Shown: one piece after another, positions 50,201 through 63,527 of the stretch
Numbering within the stretch: position 1 is the first letter of the stretch
Layout: every line of letters starts with the position of its first letter
Translations under genes and position numbers: made by a program
Notes under the pieces: generated by a model
The model's database searches: none
Told to the model about the DNA's origin: nothing
What the model saw: only the letters and a program-made list of their open reading frames with translations
Assembly (NCBI GenBank): GCA_963575745.1
Contig: CAUYUJ010012213.1
Span: 12,501 to 76,500 of the forward strand
Length of the DNA stretch: 64,000 bases
Origin: Prorocentrum cordatum
Lineage: Eukaryota > Sar > Dinophyceae > Prorocentrales > Prorocentraceae
Reading direction: 5' to 3'

Positions 50201-51544
50201 GAATTCGAACAACAAGTCAGGGGGCATTGCCTTGTGGTTTACGAACAACCGCACGTATAAACAACGGGTCCGGGGCAGAACCCTTGGCCTTATCACGCGC
50301 CACTTCGCGGGGTCCAAGGGCGCCCCCAGCGAGGGCGTTCAGATCGCCTGGAAGAAAGGAGCGGTGAAAGTCAAGTTTAACAAGGTAGCGCGGGTATCGA
50401 CGGACGCGACAATGCTCTTGAAGGGCGCGGCCGTCGAGGTGAAGGACGAAGTGGAGGAGGACATCGAGGAGTGGAAGCGGAAGCGGGGCAGAGAGCGCAG
50501 CAGAGAGTAGGGGCCGCCCCGAGGAGGAGCAAGACCATGTACTTTACCAGTACTTATTCAAAGGCCTCTTCAAGTGGATCTGAAAGGACCAATATCACAA
50601 TATTTACGTGCGACATTTATTCGTTCATGCAGTTTGAAGAACGATTGCAAGCTGCGCTTTTTGAACTTCGTGGCAGGCCTTTGGGGCGCTATCATATTCG
50701 CGGAGACATGGGGGGGAGAGCAGAGCGATATCTTCACGGCAGATGGCAATCATACTTGGTTTGGGAGCTGGGGTAGTAAATGGCAAAAACTGCGTCGGCA
50801 TATTATTGCACAGCAGATGGACGGGCATGCCTCGCATAGCAGTCTGCGATCGAGTTTCCGTCTTGCAGTCTGATATTCGTGGCTTTTGGTTCCAGATCAT
50901 TGGCGCCTGCGTGCCGCGCTCGAAGATCGAAGCCTGATGTGCGGATGCTGCGCATGCTATTCTGGTCATCCAGACAGCGCGCCACAAAGGTTTACGGCAT
51001 GTTTTTGCTCGCGATTTCATCGCAAAAGTGGGCCCAAGAAGCGGGTGCGAGGATGACGGCGTAATGGGCCCCAATCCAATTCGATTCCGAAGCGCGCTTG
51101 GGGAGCTGCTATTTCATTTCTGCTTGGAGCGCGGCCTCCTACTTGCCAGCGCTTACGCCGAGGCGGGCGCTGAACATTTATGGGCGCATTCGAATGCAGG
51201 CTTGCGCAGGCAATTGGATTGCGTACTCTTGGGCTACACACTTCAACCATTCATGGCATATTGCAGTGTTTGTGATTGGTTGGATACGGGTTCTGACCGC
51301 CCGGCCTTTGAGTTGCAGTCGGCGCTGAGGTGCGCGACGAAGCTGGCAGAGAAGAGGCGCGGCAAGCATTGGGGCCGCGCTGTGAGCAAGGCCGTGCACA
51401 GGCAAGCGCTCGATTCACAGGTCGATGAAACTGCAGAGCACGGAGGTGCTACATCAGATAAGGCTGGGTTGTTGGAGCGATGCATGGTCGCCGTTTGGGG
51501 TTTGTTGCGGGGCGGGGGGCGGGGGGGCGGGGGGTGGGGTGTGT

Positions 51545-51632
<88 letters not shown>

Positions 51633-54600
51633 GTGTGTGCGTGTGTTGCGTGCGTGTGCGTGGGGGGGGGGGGGGGGGGGGGGGGGGTTGGGGGGGGGGG
51701 GGGGGGGGGGGGGCGCTTCCGAAGAGAGCCCGGCAACGTAGCTCGAAAAGCGGGGATGTAGAATGGCTGGCGTATGTTGCTGAGCGAAGGAGCTTGCGAC
51801 GGAACCAATCCATTGCCATTGAACAGAAGAAGACCCGAAGACTTGGGATCAGCAAACAGATCAAGAAGCCCATCCAGACAAGGCTGAAGGCTAAGAGGGA
51901 AGCAGGGATGAGCAAGACATTGACGCACCTTCGTGGGATATCTGCAATCTCACAAACAGGTGGCGCGAAAAAGCAGCAGCTCAGTGCGCCCGCGCGCGAC
52001 GAGTCTGGGGTGGAGCAGTTCGACAAGGACGACTTTGCTGAAGTATTTGCTCGTGTCGATGAGAACTTGTACAAGGGGCGCGGCAGAGCGGACGCCGCCC
52101 ACAATGGAGAGTGTATTGGAGTACAAAAGTGCACAGCAGAAGCGCTGGAAGAAACACTGAAAGTTATGAAATGTGGAAAATGTAAACACCAATCGGGAAT
52201 CGTCGCTGAGATGCTGAAGGCGTCTAGCAACCGCTTCTGGGGCAGCGTGCTGGGCTTGTTCAGCGACGTCTTCGGCCCGAGCGCAGCAATGCCGGAGACG
52301 TGGAAGACCGCGCGGCTGATTGTTTTATTCAAAAAAGGAGGCCCCTTACTTGTGAAGAACTACAGGCCGATCGCGATCCTTCCAATATTATACGAGCTTA
52401 TTGCGCGCATGTTATGCAACGGGCTACGGCCGATCATCATGTCAGAGCAGCCTACGGACCAGGCTGCCTACCGAAAGGGTTATCATCATACCTACCGGTG
52501 TGATCTCGCACTGCTTTATTTCGACCGACCGTGTGCCCATAATGCGGTCGTGCTGGTGGTTGTGCTGGCGGCCGTGCTGGTGGTCGTGGTTGGTGGACGT
52601 GCTGGTGGTCGTGCTGGTGGTCGTGCTGCTGGCCGTTCTGGTGGAGGTGCTGGCAGTCGTGCTGGTGGTCGTGCTGGTACTTGTGCTGGTGGTCGTGCTG
52701 GGAGGTGCTGGTGGTCGAGCTGGTGGTCGTGCTGCTGGCTGGTCGTGCTGGTGGTCGTGCTGGTGGTCGTGCTGGGCTGGTGGTCGTGCTGGTGGTCGTG
52801 TTGGCGGTTGTGCTGGTGGTCGTGCTGGTGGCTGGTCGCGTTGGTGGTTGTGCTGGTGATCGTGCTGGCGGTCGTGTTGGTGGCCGTTCTGGTGGAGGTG
52901 CTGGTGATCGTGCTGGTGGTCGTGCTGGTGGTCGTGCTGGTGGTTGTGCTGGTGGTCGTGCTGGTGGCTGGCCGTGCTGGAGGTGCTGGTGGTCGTGTTG
53001 GTGGTCGTGCTTGGTCGTGCTGGTGGCTGGCCGTGCTGGAGGTGCTGGTGGCTGGTCGTGCTGGTGGTCGTGCTGGTGGTCGTGCTGGTGCTTGTGCTGG
53101 TGGTCGTGCTGGCGGTCGTGTTGGTGGCCGTTCTGGTGGAGGTGCTGGTGGTCGTGCTGGTGATCGTGCTGGTGGTCGTGCTGGTGGTTGTGCTGGTGGT
53201 CGTGCTGGTGGCTGGGCGTGCCGGTGCTTGTGCTGGTGGTCGTGCTGGCGGTCGTGTTGGTGGCCGTTCTGGTGGAGGTGCTGGTGGTCGTGCTGGTGGT
53301 CGTGCTGGTGGTTCTGCTGGTGGTCGTGCTGGTGGCTGGCCGTGCTGGAGGTGCTGGTGGTCGTGTTGGTGGTCGTGCTGGTGGTCGTGCTCGCGGTCGT
53401 GTTGCTGGCCGTTGTGCTGGTGATCGTGCTGGTGGTCGTGCTGGCCCCTCCCCCTCCCCCCCTGCGCCCCCCTCCCCTTATTCCGACCGACCGTGGGCCA
53501 CCCCCCCCGCTTCTCCCCTGCGCCCCCTTCCCATTATTCCGACCGACCGTGGGCCACCCCCCCCGCTCCCTCCCTGCGCCCCCCTCCCCTTATTCCGACC
53601 GACCGTGGGCCACCCCCTCCGCTCCCCCCTTGCGCCCCCCTCCGCTTATTCCGACCGACCGTGGGCCCCCCCCCCGCTCCCCCCTTGCGCCCCCGTCCCC
53701 TTCTTCCGCCCGACCGTGGGCCACTCCCCCCGCTCCTCTTCTGCGCCCCTCTCCCCTTATTCTGACCGACCGTGGCCCCCCCACCGCTCCCCCCCTGCGC
53801 CCCCGTCCCCTTATTCCGACCGACCGTGGGCCACCCCCCCCGCTCCTCCCCTGCGCCCCCCCCCCTTTTCCGACCGGCCGTGGCCCCCCCCGCTCCTCCC
53901 CTGCGCCCCCCCCCCCCCCCTCTTATTCCGACTGACCGTGGGCCCCCCCCCCGCCCCCCCCTTCGGCCCTTGCGCCCCCGTCCCTTTATTCCCACCGACC
54001 GTGGGCCCCCCCCCGCTCCCCCCTGCGCACCCCTCCTCTTATTCCGACCGACCGTGGGCCACCCCCCCGTTCCCCCCCCTTGCGCCCCCCCCCTTGTTCC
54101 GACCGACCGTGGGCCTCCCCCCCCGTCCTCCCCCTGCGCCCCCCTCCCTTTATTCACCGACCGACCATGGGCCCACCCCCGCTTCCGCCCCTTGCGCCCC
54201 CTTCCCCTTATTCCGACCGACCGTGCCCCCCCCCCCCCGCTCCCCCCCCTGCGCCCCCCTCCCCTTATTCCGACCAACCGTGCCCCCCCCCCCTTCCCCC
54301 CCTGCGCTCCCCCCCTTATTCCGACCGACCGTGGGCCCTTCCCCCGCCCCTCCCTGCGCCCCCCTCCCCTTATTCCGACCGACCGAAAAGGCGCGAATGC
54401 ACGAATCTTTCAAAAACTTAAAGAAAATACATAAATATTGCCCTTTCGGGCCTTCATGGAGGACCTCTTGGAGGCCTGTTGGGCCATCTTGGACGCCTCG
54501 TGGGAGCCGTTTGGGCCCATCCAGGGCCGTCTTGGGTGCATTTTGGGCCGTCTTGGAGGCATTTTGGTGCCATGTTGGCCGTCTTGGAAGCCATCTTGGA

Positions 54601-56877
54601 GGTACTTGGAGGCCATCTTGGCCGTTTTGGAGGCAATCTTAGCCATCTTGGAGGCCTCTTGGCCCGTGTTGAGGCCCTCTTGGGACCGTCTTGGAGGCCT
54701 CTTGGGCCGTCATGGGGCCATCTTGGGGGCCTCTTGGGCAATTTTGGGGCGATCTTGGGGGCCTCTTGGGCCGTCTTGGACCGTCGGAAAGCCGAAAAGG
54801 CGCAAATGACCAAATCCTTCCCAAACCCAAACAAAATCAATGATTTTGGCCTCTTCGGGCCCTCCTAGACGACCTCTTGAAGGCCTCTTGGGCTGTCTTG
54901 GAAGCCTCTTTGGAGCCTCTTGGACCGTCTTGGGCCTCTGGGACCCTTCCGAGGCGACCCCGGCGGACAGGCCAGGCGGCCGGGAAGCTCGCCGCCGCCC
55001 GCCGCTCGGTGAGCGAGCCTCGGGCCCGAGGCGAGGATGAGTGGCCTGGGCCAGCCTCGGGTCGGAGGCGAGGACGGTGAGGCGGAGGAGGAAGCGGAGG
55101 GGGAGGGGGAGGAGGCGGAGGTGGAGGGGGAGGAGGAGGACGAGAAGGAGGAGGACGAGGACGCAGCGTGCCCGGCCGCATGCCGACGGCGAGGGCGACT
55201 CCGCCGCCACGCGCCGCACCGCCCCAGAAGGTGGAGAGAGGGGGAGGACAAGGAGGAGGTCGAGAACCAGGAGGAGGAAGAGAGGCGGGACAGGAGAAAG
55301 TGGAGGTGAGGAGGGGGAGAAGGAGGACGAGACAGAGGACAAGCGACCTTCCTCCATACCCAAACTGACATGCTTCTAGCCGCCCCTTCCCGTCTTCGAA
55401 TCTGTCCCTTGCCAGCGTGTCGCAGCAATTGCGGCGCGCTTCCCGGCGCCTGCCAAGGACTGCCTCCCTCGCGATCCCTGGTTTTCTCCATCTCCCATGG
55501 ACCCACATCGTCATTGTATGATCCTTGGCACGCGTGCCCCTTGTTCAACAGTGGGCCATACGATGGCCATGACCTTACTCACAGAAGGTTGTGCTGAATT
55601 GAATCAAATGGTGTGGGTTGCGCTAGTGGACTTTGAAATTTGACGCGGTCGAACATGCGGCTTTTTGGAAGGTATTGGCTGACTTGGGAGTTGGACTCAA
55701 TTATACCGCGCTGTTCAAAAAGCTTTAATCGAGGTCAAGAGGCAGTAGTATGGGCGCGAACAGAGTCAATGACATTTGGTATATCACGTGGTGTGGAACA
55801 AGGTGGCCCAATATCAGCATTATCATTTATTGCCGCAATGGAAGTATGTTTTCGCAGTCTGAAGAGGAGGTGGAACAGCCTGATCCCTCGCAGGGCGGGG
55901 CAGTGCTGCGGTTTTGTCGTGGACTCCGCGTCGGGTCCTCTGATAAATCCCAGGTTTGCTGACGACGTTCTCTTGTTAGCCCAGATCAAAGCGGACGTGG
56001 TCAAGATGTTGAGGGGGGCGGCGAAGCGCGGTCTAGCTGTGCACCTCGGGGAGACAAAGATTTTATCACATTCAGACGCCACATTCAGACGCGAATGTTG
56101 CCTCGTCGATCTCGCTGTTCGGACTCGACGTCGAGATCTGGCTGTAAGAAGAATCAGAAACGCATTTTTTTGGGGGCTATCTTTGGGTCGCTGCCGCGAG
56201 GTCGAGCGCGCGAATCGATCGGCGCGGGCGCGGGAATCGTTCGCGACATTTCGGAACGCATTGTGTTCGAGGACGCGTCTGCTACGGCGGCAAATGCTAC
56301 GATTTGACAGCTTGGTGGCCCCAACTGCTTTGCGCGGGTGTGAGCGTTGGACCGTGGGCGCCGCGACGTTGCTTAGATTCAGAACCGCTCAGAGAAATAT
56401 GCTACGCAGCATGTTCCGCGTGGCGAGGGGTGGTGATGAAGGCTGGGCCGATTATATAGGACGTGCAATCGTGCGAGCCCTTGAGTATTGCAACAAGTAT
56501 AACATCACATATTGGGACAGACTTTCGGCGGATCGAACATGAAATTATGCCACTCGGGTCTCACTGGGCACCGGGGGGAAATGGAACCAAAGGACTGTTG
56601 GATTGGAAGCCTTGGTTCAGAACTGTTGCCGAGCGCTCTGTCATCAGACCCAGCTTGAGATGGGGCGGCGCGTTCCGTGCGTGATGGGGCAGAGATTTTT
56701 CTGATCTAATGAATGTAGGTGCGCCCGCGGCGTGCTGCTGGCAGCCCCCCCTCCTCCTCCTCCTCCTCCTCCTCCTCCTCCTCCTCCTCCTCCTCCTCCT
56801 CCTCCTCCTCCTCCTCCTCCTCCCTCCTCCTCCTCCTCCTCCCTCCTCCTCTCCTCCTCCTCCTCCTCCTCCTCCTC

Positions 56878-56910
<33 letters not shown>

Positions 56911-59900
56911 TTCCCTGTCCCTCCTCCTCTGCCTCCTCTTCTTAGCCGGCGGGGTTTCTCTGGCCGAAAACCTGCGCGCCTGAGGATTTATTAATCGCAT
57001 TTTTTGCGTGCGCTCGTTGCCGACATTCATGTTCCGACATGCTCAGCGCCCGGTCTGCCCTTTAGGGGGCCGCTCCGATCGCCGGAGCTGGCGCGCAGAC
57101 TTCCGTTCCGTTCCGTTCCGCCGACAACTGGGCCCCCCCTCTCCGGGTGCCTCTCCCCGGGGCAGCCCCGGGCCGACAGAGCCGCGCGGGGCGAGGGCAG
57201 CCAGGGCGAGCGGTGGGGCGAGTGCCGCTCACGGCGGCAGTGCGAGTCCAGCCGGAGCGAGCCCTACAACGGCAGTTGGACTGGGTGGACTGGCTGGCCC
57301 AGCTTGGCCTGCTTCCGACGAGCGGTGGAATCGCGCCCCTCACTTGCGGGCGGCCCCTTGCGCAGACGGCGGTCGGCCCCCTGGCCCGCCTGCGCAGACG
57401 CGCGGCCAGCCCCCTCGCAGGGCCTAAACGACCCGCGCACAGGCCAGTTCATGTACAAGACCCCGCTGGAACAGGTTCAGCTCTCCCCATTCCGCGACGA
57501 GGAGCATGCCGACGCCGTGGAACGCTTGCAGAAGGAGCTCAGGGATTATTTTTCTAGCGGGATTTGGCACCAGTGAACGCGCGAGCACCCCGCCAAGACT
57601 GGCTGCGTCTGCGCAGGCCCCACCAAGCAGGATCCCGGGTCCTGCGAGGAGTTCCTCCGGGCGTGGCATCAGCATAATACCACCCAATGGAGATCGGCGG
57701 GGCATTGCATCTCCAGGTCAGCTGGCCGGCAGTCCGCAACAAGTTCGCCAGCCGTGCCCGGGGTAAAGTTGCCCCAACCAAAGGCAAAGGCAACGGGCAA
57801 TGGGGCGACAGTGCATCTCGCCAGGCAAGCCGAGGGGGCTCTAGGCGGGCCGCGAGCTCGCGCCAGCCCTGGGCGCATCAGTAGGCCCCCTCCCGCACGC
57901 CACCGCCCTCGCAGGTCCCATCTGCGACAGCGGGGCCTTGCCTTGCCCGTGGCGCGTTTCTGATTGCCCCGATGGAGATGCCTGCCCTATCGCTTTGCCG
58001 TCGCTAACGTCACCCAACGGGCGCCATCCTCTGTGTGTCACCTAACGACGGAGTCAGGCCCGGGCGTCTCATGACTCGCCTACCTCCCACCTGCGCCAAC
58101 TTGACGGGGGCCCCCCCGGTGGGCCACCCTGGTTTCGCGCCTTGTACCGCCTCGGACGCGCCCAGCTGGGGGTGCAGGCTCGCCTCTGGCCCCCAGGAGA
58201 CCCTTGCTCCTGGCCCTCCATTGTGGCCTCTCGCCCCCCGGCGTAGTGCCGCCCCCCTCGGCCCGCCCTGGGCAGGCTGCTAGCTGCGCTACTGCAGCGG
58301 CGTTCTACACGCGCTGACTTCCCTGTCTGTCTTAGTTTTTTTTTCCCACGCGCACTTCGCGACTGTTAGTCGCGCCCACCTCTCTTGCCCCCGCGCTCGC
58401 AGCTTGCGTCTACTGCGACTGTCAGTCGCTTCCTTCCGACTCCCACACCCTGCGCTGCGACTGTCAGTCGCTCTCCCCCCCCCAGCCGCGGCCGCGCATT
58501 GCGGCCCCCCCGGCCACGTGCCTAATGCCGCCCCACGAGCGCCCTTTGGGCGTGCTTGCCCCCCCTTGGCCCCCCAGCTCGCTCTCGCTCAGCCCCCCCC
58601 GTCGTCTCTTGCTCGAGAGCGCCGGGCCGGCTGGGGCTTGGTTGCTGACGCTGCGCGCGCCGCTTCCGCCTGCCGCGTTGCTCGTCGTCGCGGCCGCCGC
58701 GGACCATGCCGCTCAACTACCAGCAACGACTCCGCTGCCGCCGGCCCCCCACTGGGTGACGACGATTTTCGGGATCGTCGCAGTCGGTGCTCGCCGCGCT
58801 GCTTTGTCGTGCGAGACCGCAGGGGAATCCCCTCGGCCCGTCGCGCTCGGGCCAACGTTCTCGGTGAGTCCCTGCGCTTTCTGTAGACAGGCTCTGCAGG
58901 TGGGGCATTTCCGCACTGCGTCGGCCTCTCACTGTTTCCCCCGCCGCCTGCCTTGCGCGCGAGGTCGCTGGGTGACCCCCCCGACGCTTTGACGCTGGGC
59001 TGCAAGCCGTCAGCTCCTCGCGCCCACCTCGGGGGTCCCCGAGGCCCGCCTGCTTGCCCCTTCCTGCCTGGAGTGCCCCTGGGCTCCCGGGCCTGCGATT
59101 CGTTTGGAGTCTACTGCCTCTGCCCGCATGGGCGACGGACGCCCGTCCTCCCCCGCGTCGCCTCCCCCAGGGACGGATACTTTCCCTGTCTTTGGCTCTC
59201 ACCGCCTCCCGCGCAGGTCTGCGACGTTTGCCCGCTGGTTCCTAGCCTCTACTGCTCCCGCGCCGCCCAGACGTTGGCTCTCGCCCCCCCGCCGTGATGG
59301 TGCTCCCGCTGCTTCCACGCCCCCTTGGGCGATCCAGAACCTCTCCGTCGAGCGCCTGCACGCCCTGTTCGACGTCCTCCTCGGCTGCGTCACGGTGGTC
59401 ACGGGGTTCGTCGGCTTCTTGCTCTTCGCCATTTTGGCGCTGCGCGTCGACCTGCGATTCATCCTGGTCCTCCGCGTTTCCTGAGCCGCAGCGTAGCCCG
59501 CTCCTGTGGCTCTGGTGCGTAATTTAGGCCGTTGTTTTGTTGCTTCGATCTGACGGCGCGCGGCTGTACCGCTTGCGCTCGCAACTTAAAATATTTTTCC
59601 CACCAGCCCTTCCAGAAACAATGCCCAGGTGAATTGTCTTGATCAGGGCCGTGAGCCAGCACGCAGTGAAACAAGTTTGGAATCAGCCCGATCAGGCCCA
59701 GGACGAGGACGAGAACGGAGAGGATATCCACGAGGAGAAGGAGGAGGAACAGGATGATGACGAGGAGGAGGGGGAACAGGAGGAGGAGGAGGAGGAGGCG
59801 GAGGCGGAGGCGGAGGCACAGGCGGAGGCACAGGCGGAGGTGGCGGAGGAGGAGGAGAAGGAGGAGGAGGAGGAGAACGAATACCCTGGCAGCCAGAGGG

Positions 59901-62546
59901 AGGGAGGGAGGGAAAAAGGGACCTCCCTCCCGCCTTCCGTTTACCTTTTCGTGGTCAAGGGGTCTGCGGGGGGGGGGGGCTCTGGAGATCCCCGAACGTT
60001 ATCGGAGGACCCCTGGAGGGCCCAATAATCTGATTCTACATTTCCCCTCCTCTGAGACGACCTGCTCGGTCGGTCGGTCGGTCGGTCGGAGCATAAAGGC
60101 AAGACACGTCGCCGCCGAGTCTTAGCAGTTCCCATCTCTATGACTGGCATCACCTCAATTGCGAAGGCCTTGCGGCCAGTGCCGCCGACCCTGAAGACGG
60201 CGACGACGAGGACGGCAAGGATGTTGAGCACCTCTTTGGTCCGTCTGTGCGCCTCTTGGGGCCCTCTTGGGGCGCTTTTGGGAGCCTCAAGGGCGCTCTT
60301 CGGGCCATATTGTAGCAGATCAATCAAAGAAGGGGGGTCCTCAATCAAGACCCCCCCTCGGGAACCCCAGAGATCGCCTCTTGGGGCGCTCTTGGAGCGC
60401 TGTTGGAGCGCTCTTGGGCGCTTTTGGGCTCGAACAAGGAGGGCCGAGGACAAGGGACGAACGGCGACGGAACTGGCATTCTGACCCTGGACCTCCGGGT
60501 CTCTCTCGGGACCCCTCCCCCGGAGCCCCCCCCTGACGGGGAGGGAATCAGGGGAAGGGGCTTCCCTTCGATTGAATTGCGACGTTCGTTAATATCATTT
60601 TGGTTAGCACGCTTGAAGAGCAAGGCCCAGGGGCCCAGGGTAAGAGAAGCAACGACTGGCGCGTTGGAGAGGGAGACCCAGGAGAAGTTTGGAATGGCGA
60701 CGGCGACGACGACGACGAGGAGACGACGAGTGAAACAGTGACGAATGAAAGAGTTTCTTCCACACGCCGACAGGGTCGGCGGATTATCTCGACGCCGATC
60801 TCAAGGATTTCCTCTGCCTCAGAGGGCGCATCCCTAAATTTGTCATCGTCTTTGGGCTTCTCAATCTTCTTAGGGGTCGGAGAAACTCGAGTCTGGTTAG
60901 CATCTAAGACCGAAAGAAAGGACAAAACGGCGGGGGGGACCTCTTCCACCTAATCCTCCTTGATCTCCGAGCCTCCCTGCTCTGACCTCCTCCTCCTGCC
61001 CCTCCTCTCTCTCTCTCTCTCCCTCCTGCAGGCTGGATGCCCGCTCCACGGAGTTTGTCATGCTGAAGGACTGTCGGCGCCCCACGCCTCGGGGAGGGCG
61101 TGTGGATGCGAGGGAGGGGGGGCCTTCCTCTTAGGCAGGCTTGGGGCTCGAAGGGTTCTGATAGGTTAGGAGGAGGAGGAGGAGGAGGAGGAGGAGGAGG
61201 AGGAGGAGGAGGAAGAGGAGGAGGAGGAGGAGGAGGAGGAGGAGGAGGAGGAGGAGGAGGAGGAGGAGGAGGAGGAGGAGGAAACGACGACGACGACAGG
61301 CCAGGAGGCAGGCGCGGCTTCCAAGGGCCGCGGCAGACCTCCAGAGGGCGTGCTTCCCGGAACAGCGCCCCACGATGCCGACGGGCCGCTCGGCCCTCGA
61401 CGCCGCCGCCGCCAAGTCGCGGCGCCAACCCGGGAGCCGCCGAGGCCGCTGCCGCCGGCGCCGCCGGAGGCGACGCGCTCCTGGGCCGCCGGGCGCCAGA
61501 GTCAACGCCGGCCGCCCCCGCCGCCCCCGCAGCCCCCGCGGGGAGCGGTGCCCTGGCAGGCCCTGCGGCGCCCGTCTCCCCCACAGGGCGGGGCGCCGCA
61601 CGCGCACGGCCCGCCGGTCGGCGCGCCGCCGCCGCAGTGCAGGCCGCCCCCGCAGGGCGCGGCGCTCCCAGCGGGGGCGGCGGGGCCCCTCTGCGGGGCG
61701 TGGCGCCCGCGCGGGTCGGCGGCGCGGCCGCCGCTCCCGAGCGCGCCGCGCTCGCTGCGCGTCTGGTGGCGCCTGCGGGCGCCCTCCGGGGCCTCGCCGC
61801 CGAGGCGGGCCCGCGGAGCTCTCTCGCGCCTGCGGCGCTCGGCGCCGGCGCCCCGCGGCCCGCGAGCCCGGCCAGGCCGCCGCCCGCGAGACCGCTGCCG
61901 CCGCCTGCGCGCGCGAGCGGGCCGCCGCGCGAGCGGGCCGCCGAGGCGCCCTGCAGTCGTGCAGGGGCGCGGGGCCGCGGCAGCCATGCAGAGCTTCGCC
62001 GTCCGTCGTGTGGAGGGGCTCCTGGGACGCAACGTCGCCCTCGACTGGGGCGCAACGTCGCCCTCGACGTCACCCATGGTCGCGTGTGGCTGGCGGGGGC
62101 GCGCGGTGAGAAGTACCACCAGAGTCGCGCGACGCCCAGCTCCCCCTCCATCGCCGAGGCGAGCCAGGAGTCCCCTGGTGCCCATCTCCCAGGCTTCACC
62201 CTGGCGCTAGCCGCGAGCCCATCGCCCTCCCTCAAGCTGGCGCCGACTCCTTCGTGGCGCGGACTCGACGACTTGGCGGGTGGCGCGGTGGTCGCATCTG
62301 GCCGGTCGACGACGGCTGCGCGGAGCGAGCGATGTTGTGCGATCGTTTGGGGACACGGGTGTCCGCGGTTCGGTCGGTTCGACAGCGTCGCAGGGCTGGC
62401 GTCCGACCAGTTCGGCTCGATCGTTGGGTCGCTGCCGCGTCGCCGCGCCCTTCCTGGAGGCCTGCGGCCTGTCGGTTTCGGTCGGTCTCGGATCCGCTGT
62501 CGGTAAGTGGACTTTCGATTGCGCTGTCGCCATGGATGGACGGCCT

Positions 62547-62633
<87 letters not shown>

Positions 62634-62812
62634 CTGATGATGATGCTGATGATGATGATCATGATGATGGTGGTGGTGGTGATGATGATGATGCTGCTGA
62701 TGATGATGATGATAATGATGCTGGCAATGATGATGCTGATGCTGGTACTGATGATGATGATGCTGATGCTGATGCTGCTGCTGATGCTGATGCTGATGCT
62801 GATGATGCTGAC

Positions 62813-62865
<53 letters not shown>

Positions 62866-63142
62866 CGATGATGATGACGATGATGAGGAGGAGGATGAGG
62901 AGGAGGAGGAGGGGCGGGAGGGGAGCCTTGATTGTGCAATCGCTTGAGCCCAAGCCTTCGCGGGAGGGATGAGGCGGAGGCGAAAGAGGAGGCAGAAGAT
63001 GATGAAGACAATGCGGATGAGAATGACGACCATGCTGATGATAAGCAGGAGGAGGAGGAGAAGAGAGAGGAAGAGGAGGAAGAGGAGTGAGATGCTGATG
63101 ATGATGCTGCTGCTGATGATGATGCTGATGTGGATGATGAGA

Positions 63143-63199
<57 letters not shown>

Positions 63200-63225
63200 G
63201 TGATGATGGTGATGATGGTGATGAT

Positions 63226-63281
<56 letters not shown>

Positions 63282-63287
63282 CTGATC

Positions 63288-63320
<33 letters not shown>

Positions 63321-63453
63321 CTGATGATGATGATGTCTGATGATTATGATGATGATGATGATGTTGTTGCTGATCATGATCATGCTGATGATGCTGTGAT
63401 GCTGCTGCTGATGCTGATGCTGCTGATGCTGATGATGCTGACGATGATGATGG

Positions 63454-63527
<74 letters not shown>

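Larger units (their letters stand above)
52490..55566. other. ~3.1-kb insertion splitting the reverse transcriptase
   Basis: Interrupts the LINE between the QAAYRKGY block and the ALVDFE block. It consists of a ~55-base entry segment, two minisatellites, a CTCTTGG-family array, a GAGG-rich tract and about 200 bases of unique DNA. No transposase, terminal repeats or target duplication were recognised. Confidence 0.7.

Noticed and set aside
51425-53935. 836-codon ORF
   Set aside because: Chimera: LINE linker and RT fragment running by chance through a GT array and two minisatellites.
59104-59484. Small ORF ending in a hydrophobic helix
   Set aside because: One hydrophobic stretch alone is weak evidence, with no start context or homology.
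61350-62210. Pro/Arg-rich 286-codon frame
   Set aside because: Composition-driven openness in three or more frames; no domain or splice support, so listed only as an unresolved island.
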